A DNA stretch of 64,000 nt from Polyodon spathula (lineage: Eukaryota > Chordata > Actinopteri > Acipenseriformes > Polyodontidae), in assembly GCF_017654505.1 (NCBI RefSeq), contig NC_054534.1, forward strand, positions 44,825,726-44,889,725. The letters run 5' to 3'. Below are positions 54,969-64,000 of this stretch, piece after piece; within the stretch, counting starts at the first letter, position 1, and each line of letters starts with the position of its first letter. The notes under the pieces were generated by a model that was given only the letters and a program-made list of their open reading frames with translations, was not told the DNA's origin and did no database searches. A program made the position numbers and the translations under genes.

Positions 54969-55054
54969 ATGGCAGAGTCGGAAGAGGAGGTGGACGTGTT
55001 GGTCCAGAGAGTTGTGAAAGACATCAACAACGCGCTAAAGAAAAACCACAACAT
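54969..55054 (+). CDS. PTAR1: PTAR1 exon 1 (coding part)
   Basis: ATG at 54969 opens 28 full codons, beginning MAESEEEVDVLVQRVVKDIN, and ends with AT, the first two bases of an Ile codon, before the donor GTAAGG at 55055. This matches the N-terminus of vertebrate PTAR1 (protein prenyltransferase alpha subunit repeat-containing 1). The splice phase (two bases carried over) fits exon 2 exactly. In mammals PTAR1 pairs with the RabGGTase beta subunit to form GGTase III, which geranylgeranylates proteins such as FBXL2 and YKT6 in the cytosol. That activity is known for the family, not shown here. An acidic, helix-forming N-terminus precedes the repeats. The exon has no lesion. Confidence 0.92.
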
Positions 55055-55323
55055 GTAAGGATTTTTCTCGATATATACATTAAATCAATTTAAGGTGAGA
55101 GAAAATAACAAACTGAAAAGTCGTGAATTGGCGTTCTGTATCTACAGAATGTGAAATACATCTCAATTTACGTCTGTTGTGGGATTTAAAAATAAAGTTT
55201 AAGAGGTATTCATTGACAAATAAACCACTGTAATAGTATTTAAACGACATTCTTTGTATATAAATAAGGGTTGACAAATCACCGTATTTATTGTAGTAGA
55301 CCACTAAATACATTTTGGGAATA

Positions 55324-55632
55324 CAGCTATGGCCAAAGTTTTGCAGCATCCTATAGAATTAACACATTTTGCCTCATATAGTCGAATGAAACCTACTAAG
55401 TAATGTTACGTTAACATAACGAATTACATACCGCATTGTAGTTTTCCATGGTACTTAACGATAAGTGTGACATTTTGAAATCTAACATGACATTCTGTAT
55501 TATGGCTTCCGGTAGAATTTTGCGATATCATCTTGTAGTTTATTTTATTACTTGTTCATATAGGTTAGTTGTTTTTCTTTAATTGTCCCAATCCTAAAAT
55601 TATAGGTGATGCAAAACTTTAGCCCATAGCTG
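55324..55632. mobile_element. 309-bp mariner-type MITE in PTAR1 intron 1
   Basis: Ends CAGCTATGGCCAAAGTTTTGCA and the inverted TGCAAAACTTTAGCCCATAGCTG, with TA on both sides (55322-55323, 55633-55634). The terminal repeats are about 28 bp with few mismatches. The interior is non-coding, so it would have depended on a transposase elsewhere. Confidence 0.85.
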
Positions 55633-57442
55633 TACAGTAGAAAAGTGAGAGCAAGTGGTGGAATTATTATTATTACATTTTTTTTTTTCTCGAATCCTAC
55701 CGTGTACTAAAGAAGCCAGTGATGTGGATACAAAAGGAACTATGTTAAGTAATTTCTAGAAACCTAGGCCATCGAAATAGGGATCTTAAATTAAAAACGA
55801 TGACCATAAAAAAAGCTTACTGCTGATGATTTTTAACAATAATGTATTGCAAATATATTTAATAAAAATGACTGCTGGCGACTGTCATCGGGTATACTGT
55901 GGTAAAAAATGTAAATTACGTGTGTATTAGAATTATTATTACATAGATTAGATGCAGTGTACCTCAGAATGTGTGTATGCTTTTCTCTCTTACGCAGTTA
56001 ATGATCCAAAAGCTGTTAGCCACGTAGGCATCGTATGGAATTGTGTATGGCTGTAACGCAGTATGGTTGGAAAATAAATCAAGTCAAAAACATTGAAACC
56101 CAGTACTAGTTTATTTTTAGAGGTTTGGTGTGAAGTGCCTTGAACCATCAGTATGGTGCTTATGTTACGTCATGCCTGAATTACTTTTTGTGGTTTTAGT
56201 GTGCAAAGTTCGGAGCCTTTTTGTGCTTGTTGGTTCAGATCTGTGGTCAAAAGTGTTTGCCGGTGTTGTGAAATACCCTGCATCCGGTAAGATTTCTGCA
56301 TTCACCCCTTTGGGTCTCTTCAGAACGCCTCCTTGCTTCCTTTCACTTCACGTGCACGCGCAGCTACGGAACAGCCCTGGGGCCAAGCGAGAAAATTCGA
56401 CTTAAAAAAAGAAAGAAAGAAAAGGAGTTTGCATTATTCTACATACGACCTGAGTCGGGGTTTAATAAAGTAGAAAAACTGGCTTTTCTAGTATACATTC
56501 ATTTTCCACATATCTTATAGAATCATATCTTTTGAAAAATAATTTTTGTTTGCACACATCTTAGAAAAAAAAAAAATATTTTTTTTTTGCGCCAATGCGT
56601 TTACACACCTGCTCTCAGTCGCACCTGTATACATTATTTAATTATGGCTGGGGTTTCTCTGTAAAGAACGAACGCCTTGGAAAATATGTTATTGGGGCAA
56701 TGCGTTCTTCATATATAAATCATAGCTGTAATAAACCAGTGGGTGACGTCATTTCAATAGTTAATGCAACTATGAATCGAGTCTATTACTAAACATGTCG
56801 CTTTAGGGGCTTTATTCATTAAAGTGTTGGTGTTCAGAAATGTTTTCCGAAACTTCGTGCTTACATTTTTTTTTTTTTTCTTAAATGAGTGATTCATCAA
56901 AGTTTTATTTTGAAAAACTGTAATACGGACAGCTTTTTCTGTCGGGTTTTATACTCAAATTAAGGGTGCTTTACATGTGGAGCGCCTTAAAAGCAGCCTA
57001 ATTTGAATGAAGGGACCGAGTTGGTGACGTTTTTTCAGTAACAGGGCATGAAAGGGGAGGGTGAAAGCCGCACCAAGAGAAAACTGCAGTGACAGGGCAC
57101 TAAAGCAATCCAAAACGTCTTGAAAAATCTCTAATCTACACAATACAAATAATTAAGACTAAGAGTTTTCATACTTTAGTTGTGTGGTATAGTTTGTAAG
57201 ACGTTACTCACAGATTTAGTGTACTTTGATGGGGCAGGATTGTCTTTGTCCGTGAGCATTTTGATTGATTAAAAGATATGCAAATGATAATCATTTTATG
57301 TTTATAGTGAGGGAGTAATTGTGTCGGATAGTTTTACAAACGTTTCACACTGTTTTAGTGACCAGTCCGGGCAGTGTTGTCCCGATTGAAAAATAACCTA
57401 GCAGTGAATCGAGGCTTTCCGCTGTGTTTTGTGTTTGTGTGT

Positions 57443-57501
57443 GTATATATATATATATATATTATATATAATATATATATATTATAATATAGTGTGTGTT
57501 A

Positions 57502-57586
<85 letters not shown>
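57443..57586. repeat. TA microsatellite
   Basis: Long interrupted TA tract preceded by a short GT run. Confidence 0.95.
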
Positions 57587-57587
<1 letters not shown>

Positions 57588-57864
57588 GGGTTATGGATTA
57601 CTATAATATTTTTTGTATGTCCTGTTTACGCACATTCACTAATGATCTGCAAATGCGATGTGTTTTTTGTGTAGCTTGCGCGTCTCAACTATTTTTCCTA
57701 TGAGAGATGTCCTGTAATATGATGCACTTGGCATTATTCCCGGGGAAGGCGTTTTTATAGAAAAGCCAGCCTCAATGGAGTACTACTATACAGGGCTACG
57801 TCTGTCATGATTTTATTATTAGAGACAGGTGTGTAAAACACATTACCTTTTTTTCTAAGATATA

Positions 57865-59440
57865 CAGTGCCTATAGAAAGTCTATACTCTTGAACTTTTT
57901 TCACATTTTGTTGTCAGTGCCTCGGCGTTTCATGCATTTAAATGATTATTTTTTTCCCACTAATCCGCACACCATACTCCACACTGTTAAGGGGAAAAAA
58001 GTTATATATTAAAAATATAAAACAGAGATCATAATTGGATAAGTCTCCACCCCTCCCCCCGAGTTAATACTTGGTGGAAGCACCTTTGGCAGCAATTACA
58101 GCTGTGAGTCTGTTGGGATAGGTCTCTACCAACTTTACATGCCTAGATTTGGCAATATTTGACCATTGTTCTTTGCAAAACTGTTCAAGCTCTGTCAAGT
58201 TCGATGGGGAGTGTTGATGGACAGCAATCTTCAAGTCATGCCACAAATTTTAGGACAGGGCTCTGACTGAACCACTTAAGGACATTTACCTTTTTGTTCC
58301 TTAGCCACTCCAGTGTAGCTTTGGCTGTGTGCTTTGGGTTGTTGTCATGCTGAAAGGTGAACGTCCCAGTTTCAGCTTTCTTGCACAGGGCAGCAGGTTT
58401 TCCTCAAGGACTCCTGTACTTTGCACCATTCATTTTCCCTTCTATCCTGACAAGAGCCCCAGTCCCTGCCGATGAGAAACATCCCCATAACATGATGCTG
58501 CCACCACCACCATGCTTCACAGTAGGGATGGTGTTCTTTGGATGATGTGCTGTGTTGAGTTTGCACCAAAAAATAACGCTTTAGGCCAAAAAGTTCCATT
58601 TTAGTTTCGTCAGACCACATAACTTTTTGCCACATGGCTACAGAATCCTGAGTGCTTTTTTTGCATATTTCAAATGGATTCAAGGTGGGCTTTCTTGAGT
58701 AATGGCTTCCTTCTTGCCACCCTACCATACAGGCCAGATTTGTGGAGTGCTTGGGATATTGTTGTCACATACACACTTTGACCAGTCTTAGCCATAAAAG
58801 CCTGTAGCTCTTGCAAAGTTGCCATTTGCCTCTTGGTAGCATTTCTGATCAGTTTCCTTCTTGCTTGGTCATCCATTTTGGAGGGATGGCCTGATCTAGG
58901 CAGGGTCTTGGTGGTGCTATACACCTTTCACTTCTTAACAATTTTCTTGACTGTGCTCCAAGGGATATTCAAGGCCTTTGATATTTTTATACCCATCCCC
59001 TGATCTGTGACTTTCAACAACTTTGTCCCAGAGTTCTTTTGAAAGCGCCTTGGTGCTCATGGTTGAGTCTTTGCTTTGAAATGCACTGCCCAGCAGAGGG
59101 AACCTACAGGAGCTGCTGAATTTATCCTGAAATCATGTGAATCGCTACAATTTAACACAGGTGGAGGCCACTTAACTTGGTGTGTGATTTTAAAGGCGAT
59201 TGGTTACACCTGAGCTAATTTAGATTGCTATTACAAGGAGGGTGGACACTTATCCAACCAGGCTACTTCAGCTTTTATTTTTAATTAAATTTTGGAAGTT
59301 GTGGGCTAGGATGTGTAGATGAATGAAAAAAAAAATTACTACATTTTAATTCCAGGCTATAATTCAACAAAAGATGAATATTTTGAAAGGGGGTGTAGAC
59401 TTTCTATAGTCTATAGACTATAGACTTTCTGTGCGCACAC
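57865..59440 (-). mobile_element. Tc1-type transposon in PTAR1 intron 1, minus strand
   Basis: Starts CAGTGCCTATAGAAAGTC after TA. The far end is near 59440, where the terminal repeat is disturbed by a short duplication of CTATAGACTATAGAC (59403-59425). Same family as 24463-25649 but without its large internal deletion. Confidence 0.85.
58064..58990 (-). pseudogene. Tc1 transposase pseudogene in intron 1
   Basis: Minus-strand pieces: STTKTLPRSGHPSKMDDQARRKLIRNATKRQMATLQELQAFMAKTGQS and LHKSGLYGRVARRKPLLKKAH (58924-58670); [27 protein letters not shown] (first Asp) with a damaged GGG-SxMxWG block (58640-58470); and [60 protein letters not shown] (58246-58064). The second Asp and the Glu regions are in broken frames, with a small deletion before LWHDLK near 58250. 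Confidence 0.85.
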
Positions 59441-60297
59441 TATAAAATGTGAAATTACCTTGGGTCAATACGTTCTTCATGGTCTGCTGTTTTGCCCATT
59501 CTTTGGCTCCCCATTTTTATTTTTTTCTGGGGAGATGTTAGGTATTATAGCTGCCTATAATATTTGGTATCCTCTAGGGAAAACATGAAATGTGAAAGTA
59601 ATTCAACTTATTTTGTATTTTGAGGTTTTAGGGTTAATTTGTTGTGTCAATGTAATTACTTTTTGGGGGAACCCCAACTACTACTGTGTTGGTATCAGAT
59701 TGCTATAATACTTTGTGTTCCATAGCTTGCTAATTGACAAATGCAAAATTGTAAACCAGTATTAACTATTGTCTGCTAACTGGGTTGGGGAATGTGCTGT
59801 TCCAACTGAATCATCGTTGGGGTCCTACAACTGGTTACATTTGGGAGAAATTACCTAGCATGGTAGGGGTAAAATGTTAAAACACAAAAACCAGTACTCA
59901 TTTGCAACGTTAGCTATTTTTATATTTTAAAAGAGAACAAAAACAGCACACACAACGATTATGTGTTCGTATTCAAATCTCCCTGCAGTCTGTCTCAGCT
60001 GCGTGTACACGTGAAGTGAAAGAAAGCAAGTAGGGATGCGTTAGGAAGAGACCCGCAGGGCGGGGGGATGCAAAGATTCGATGGAATGAGAGAGGCTGTT
60101 CAATTTCCATGCATAACTTGTAGAGCTTGGTGCGGTTAATGGCTGGATGAGTTCACAGTCCCTTTCTGTTTTTTGGGTTTTTTTTTTTATCCCCCCTTGA
60201 GGCCATAGATTTAAAAAGTTGGTATGACTCATTCTGGTTGCTCTTGGTTTACTTCAGTTGCCCTGTTAAACAAGAATGCCTGTATTTTGTCTTCTAG

Positions 60298-60467
60298 TGA
60301 TGAAATTGGTTTGATACCTTGTCCAGAAGCCCGGTACAATCGAAGCCCCATAGTCCTAGTGGAAAACAAACTTGGTGTGGAAAGCTGGTGCATAAAGTTT
60401 CTCTTGCCCTATGTTCATAATAAACTGCTGCTCTACAGACAAAGGAAACTATGGCTGGACAAAGATG
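60298..60467 (+). CDS. PTAR1: PTAR1 exon 2
   Basis: 170 bp between acceptor TTCTAG (60292-60297) and donor GTAAGT (60468). It completes an Ile codon from exon 1, then encodes DEIGLIPCPEARYNRSPIVL and VENKLGVESWCIKFLLPYVH, ending YRQRKLWLDKD plus one base of the next codon. This stretch is almost invariant among vertebrate PTAR1 proteins and precedes the first prenyltransferase alpha repeats. The open frame runs into the intron, but the conserved protein ends at the donor. The remaining exons, with the alpha-alpha repeats, lie past the window or were not found. Confidence 0.95.
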
Positions 60468-60800
60468 GTAAGTTTCTTATAAATTCTGAAATATATTTTC
60501 CCAAATTTAACTTTTACGCTTTAACATGTTAAATATCATAATACTGTACATGTACTGCCATTATAACTTAACATGTGAAGCCTAAAAACAATCAATTTGT
60601 GCTTTTAGTGGTAAGAAAAATATGATAGAAAATGAAGTCTGGGTGGTTGCTCCTCCAAAATTTGGATCTAGGGTTGATTTTGGGTGGATTAAGTAAAAAT
60701 ACCAATACCTGCTTTTGTGTATTTTTCAGGGTTAAAAAAAAGGTTGCATGATTTAAAAAAAAAAAGTTAGTTAAACAAGTTTAAAAATAAATCAGTCAAA

Positions 60801-60803
<3 letters not shown>

Positions 60804-60858
<55 letters not shown>
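60804..60858. repeat. TG/TA microsatellite
   Basis: TG repeat to 60847, TA to 60858, directly before the Tc1 fragment. Confidence 0.95.
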
Positions 60859-60861
60859 CAC

Positions 60862-61620
60862 TCATAGTACTAAATTCTCATATTACTCTTTCATATTACT
60901 GAATTACAAATGGTACGTTGAAATTTCATTCTGTTTGATATTTTATTTTAAAACACTGAAACTCAGAATAAATTATTGTAAGGTGACATTGGTTTTATGT
61001 TGGGAAATATTTAAGAAATAAAATATCTTGCTTGCATAAGTATTCAACCCCCACACATTAATATTTAGTAGCGCCACCTTTCGCTACAATAACAGCTTTA
61101 AGTCTTTTGGGGTAAGTATGTACCAGCTTTGCACACAGTGTCGGAGTGATTTTGGCCCATTCTTCTTGGCAGATTTGCTCCAGGTTGTTCAGGTTGGTTG
61201 GATGACGCTTGTGGACCGCAATTTTAAAATAGTGCCACAGATTCTCAATGGGATTGAGATCAGGACTTTGACTGGGCCACTGTAGGACATTCACCTTTTT
61301 GTTCTTGAGCAACACAAATGTTGCTTTGACCTTGTGCTTGGGATCATTGTCCTGCTGAAAGGTGAATTTCCTCCCAAGCTTCAGTTTTTTAGCGGACTGA
61401 AGCAGATTCTCTTGCAGTATTTTCCTGTATCTTGCTCCATCCATTCTTCCTTCAATTGTAACAAGATGCCCAGTCCCTGCTGATGAGAAGCATCCCCACA
61501 GCATGATGCTGCCACCACCATGCTTCACTTCAGGATGGTGTGTCTTGAGGCATGGGCAGTGTTAGATTTGCGCCACACATGGCGCTTTGAGTTTTGACCA
61601 AAAAGCTCCATCTTGGTCCC
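60862..61620 (-). mobile_element. Truncated Tc1-type transposon, minus strand
   Basis: It aligns with 53010-53750 of the other copy. The terminal about 25 bp at the left are disturbed (CTCATATTACTCTTTCATATTAC), and everything upstream of the first catalytic Asp region is missing past 61620. Confidence 0.85.
61058..61620 (-). pseudogene. Tc1 transposase, C-terminal half
   Basis: Open frame 61528-61058 (156 codons): [53 protein letters not shown] (second Asp), [32 protein letters not shown] (Glu) and the complete end KRLKAVIVAKGGATKY. Upstream, [29 protein letters not shown] is in another frame; the DNA-binding half is absent. Confidence 0.9.
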
Positions 61621-62639
61621 AACAGTCATCAAACTATCTATATAAATAAGCAGTTTATATACACTGAAGACATGAAAGGAGTTAGAATGTGTATTGCACC
61701 GTTGTTTTTTAAGAGTATTGACATTGTAAGCCCGTTCTGCCACAATTCAATTTAATTCTGTCTAATCTTGTCTTTTCTGCATTACTTGACAACTGTAAAT
61801 TCATATTAATATTATAATTATTGTCGGGCACAAATTGTTGTGCTCCATGTTTTACCTGAACATTAGGTCAATCCTAGAACACTTTGCTGCCGCTTTAGAC
61901 AGCTCTTCGTCCTTCTTTCTTTTTAAACGTTTTTGAGTTAGTATGGTGCTCACAAACAGTAAAATCATAGTGGTACTGCCAGTGAACACGTGTGATTGAA
62001 AATTCCTTGAAGCGTGGTAATAGTGAACTCAGTCTAACAGCGTCCCTCCCTCTGATTGCCCTTCATTAACCAATGATACAGTACGTCTTTCTCATGGTTT
62101 AGTGCTGGGAGGTGCACAGTAAAAAGAATGGAAACAATACATGATAATGAGTGCTTTTCTTGCAGGATGAGATTAGACAGAGAAAGGGCCAGCTGATGCT
62201 GAGCAAGTTTGTGAATGGGTTGTAGATAAGATGTGCTGGTGCTGACAGACACCGGCAGCAGTGACGGGCGGTGGCATTGCAGCAAGCAGCTTCAGCACTG
62301 TGGCAATTGCCGCAGGTTCCATTGGTTATTTCGTGCCCTGCTATTATCAATGTATGGTCAAAATATTATATATTTGATCAATTATATTTAATTATTTTCT
62401 TGTGGGACACCTGGACTACATTTTTACCCTTAACTGTGCTTGTGAAGCCAGTTACACATCTGAAATGTCCCTAAATGGACAAGACAGGTGGGCAGTTTTC
62501 TAAGCAAATATACACTATTGAGCAGGAGTGTTTTAATAGCTTAGGATGGGGGGAATGATTTCCATTACATGAGAGTAGATGTTAAAACTTCATGCTGATT
62601 TAAACTCGGTGCTTGCCAAGATAAGCACCAAGACGTAGC

Positions 62640-64000
62640 TTTACAGTAAACTAATGTGATCCATCTGCATCACCATCCGTTTGCGTTTCTTTCCATCTGA
62701 TGATGTTGATCTCCTTCTGTCTGGTGTTGATGGCTGAAGTGTAATGCTGGCTCCAGGGATCAGCTTATTTTGCCTCCCCAGCACATCAGCACACACAACG
62801 GCTGCAATGCTTGCTTCGGGGATCAACCACAGTGCGGTCTCCCCAGCACATCAGCATGACAACCGTCTGGATTCAGCTAAATTGGGTACATCTCTATTGT
62901 CTTCAAGTTGGCACCTTCCGTCGAATAGCCCACGACACCTCAAGAGGGCTCGACAGTGATTCTGGCATCCCAGCTTACTTACCCTTACATCAGCGTTGCT
63001 TTCTTTCTATTGTGCTTTAGATCCCCAGCCAGAGTCTTTCCCTCTCAACCACAACCAGTTGCTGTTACTTTCTGCTGCTTCAGATAAGTTCTTCACTGTG
63101 CGACGCAACTCTTGGCCACTGAACCCGACCTCTCTAAGAAACCGGGTTGTAGAGTGTGCCACAAATCCTCGACAACCCACCTCCACTGGGTAAACCCGGA
63201 CTCTCCATCCTTGCTTTTCCGCTTCAGCAGCTAGTTGAGCACACCAAAGTTTCTTCCTCTGACGTCTCATCAACAGCATCCAGCCATGACACTGTTAACT
63301 TGACCAGATGAACAAGGCGTGCTGGTCCAGACCACAAGACCATGTCTGGTTGAAGGTTAGTGGTGGCAGTCTCGGATAGAAAAATAAGCTGTTGATCAAC
63401 ATCTGCCAACATTTTCCAGTCTCTAGTAGCTTCCAGTTGTCCTGGGCGAGGCTTGGTTTTAACACCGTTTCTTGGTGGTTGCTCTCCTGGATGGAGGAAT
63501 ATTGTCTTGTGTGTAATGCTTTGAGTGAACTGGTGGCAACTTATTGGACAGGTTACACTTGTCTTCCAATGCTAAGGCCAAACATCGCAGCACCTGGTCA
63601 TGGCGCCAAGTAAACTGTCCTTGGCTAAGACCTACCTTATTTCCTGTCAAAATGTGCCTTAATGTTGCAGGTGATGAACACAAAGGACATGAGGGATCCT
63701 CACTAACCCAGAGGTTTAGGTTCTGTGGTGATGTGAGAACATCATATGTTGATCCTGCTCTGTTCCATTGTCCATAGGTCTTGCCAGCCGATCTTGTGTT
63801 GTTCCACACATTCCCATCTCATCCATTCTCCCTGCTTGGCCTGGGAAACGGCCTTTATACACCTCATCTTCCTGCTTTTGCACCTCGTTGACAACCAACT
63901 TCCTCCGTTGAGCTTGGGTTGCCTTGTGCCATGTAGGGAGAGCTGAACTGAGACCAAGCCCCTATCTTCCATGCTGAACTTGCCCCATAATATCTCCGAT
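62640..64000 (-). mobile_element. 3' end of an R2/NeSL-like LINE, minus strand, continues past the window
   Basis: The coding remnant (63972-63007) carries the restriction-like endonuclease end of the protein. 63006-62640 would be the 3' UTR; it has two diverged copies of CCCCAGCACATCAGCA (near 62776 and 62843). The RT domain would lie beyond 64000. The exact 3' end is uncertain. Confidence 0.7.
63007..63972 (-). pseudogene. LINE C-terminal zinc knuckle and restriction-like endonuclease
   Basis: Frames from upstream to downstream: GEWMRWECVEQHKIGWQDLWTMEQSRI, then YDVLTSPQNLNLWVSEDPSCPLCSSPATLRHILTGNKVGLSQGQFTWRHDQVLRCLALALE (63740-63560), a CCHC knuckle in which the last Cys is Asn. Next comes TTNLQPDMVLWSGPARLVHLVKLTVSW (63370-63290), the PD-(D/E)xK-like core, with Lys where a Glu precedes LTVxW in relatives. 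Then VYPVEVGCRGFVAHSTTRFLREVGFSGQELRRTVKNLSEAAESNSNWLWLR (63190-63030). At least two frame changes. It nicks target DNA for target-primed reverse transcription in intact elements. Confidence 0.8.

Larger units (their letters stand above)
55055..60297 (+). other. PTAR1: PTAR1 intron 1
   Basis: 5243 bp with donor GTAAGG and acceptor TTTTGTCTTCTAG. It holds a MITE (55324-55632), a TA microsatellite (57443-57586) and a Tc1 (57865-59440). The stretches 55640-57440, 57590-57860 and 59445-60290 show no recognisable exon or repeat. Confidence 0.85.
60468..64000 (+). other. PTAR1: PTAR1 intron 2, beginning
   Basis: No further PTAR1 exon was recognised up to the window end. It contains a TG microsatellite, a truncated Tc1 and the 3' end of an R2/NeSL-like LINE. 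61640-62640 shows nothing recognisable. Confidence 0.6.

Noticed and set aside
60468..64000. A third PTAR1 exon
   Set aside because: No frame here matches the expected continuation after WLDKD, so the next exon is probably beyond the window.

Overview
The window reads as nuclear DNA of a vertebrate, most likely a fish. The only host gene is PTAR1, encoded as two short exons with GT/AG splice sites. Almost everything else is eukaryotic transposable elements typical of fish: Tc1-type DD34E transposons, hAT/ZBED transposases, DIRS tyrosine-recombinase retrotransposons, Gypsy-type LTR elements, and CR1-like, APE-type and R2/NeSL-like LINEs. The density of DIRS and Gypsy-type LTR copies would suit a sturgeon, paddlefish or other non-teleost ray-finned fish, but the species is an inference. 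There is no sign of bacterial operons, CRISPR, tRNA or rRNA genes.

Layout. 1-15 kb: LTR ends, two LINE 3' fragments, a complete LTR element at 5013-7894 with a 5-bp target duplication (GTACC), the left end of a DIRS element (8701-9725), and a minus-strand LTR element (9726-12192) with a different LTR but a recognisably related internal region. 15-28 kb: a solo LTR, three hAT remnants, and solo LTRs at 21715-22399 (duplication GGTGG), 23013-23432, 24101-25830 (duplication CATTG, itself split by a Tc1) and 26818-27471 (duplication CTGCC). 28-32 kb: a decayed minus-strand Gypsy pol ending in a 3' LTR of the same family as the 9726-12192 element. 33-36.8 kb: DIRS scraps and two LTRs, one with duplication GTAAG. 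36.95-49.03 kb: two DIRS elements head to tail on the minus strand. The upstream one (41418-49029) is almost full length and interrupted by a nearly intact Tc1 (44353-45986). The downstream one is interrupted by an LTR. 49.03-52.9 kb: about 3.9 kb with no recognised repeat. 52.9-54.5 kb: another Tc1.

PTAR1 starts at 54969. Exon 1 (54969-55054) and exon 2 (60298-60467) join in phase and encode the conserved N-terminus of the prenyltransferase alpha-subunit repeat protein. Intron 1 carries a 309-bp mariner-type MITE and a decayed Tc1. The visible part of intron 2 carries a truncated Tc1 and the 3' end of a LINE with a restriction-like endonuclease (62640-64000, minus strand). The remaining exons lie beyond the window.

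The most unusual item is a set of short LTR elements with no pol. Two different LTR families enclose the same kind of cargo: a truncated gag starting at a degenerate CCHC knuckle, then Pro/Glu/Ala-rich tandem repeats, then a shared 3' segment ending in a long G-run at the polypurine-tract position. A decayed Gypsy pol at 28.0-31.8 kb, joined to an LTR of one of these families, is a candidate former autonomous partner.
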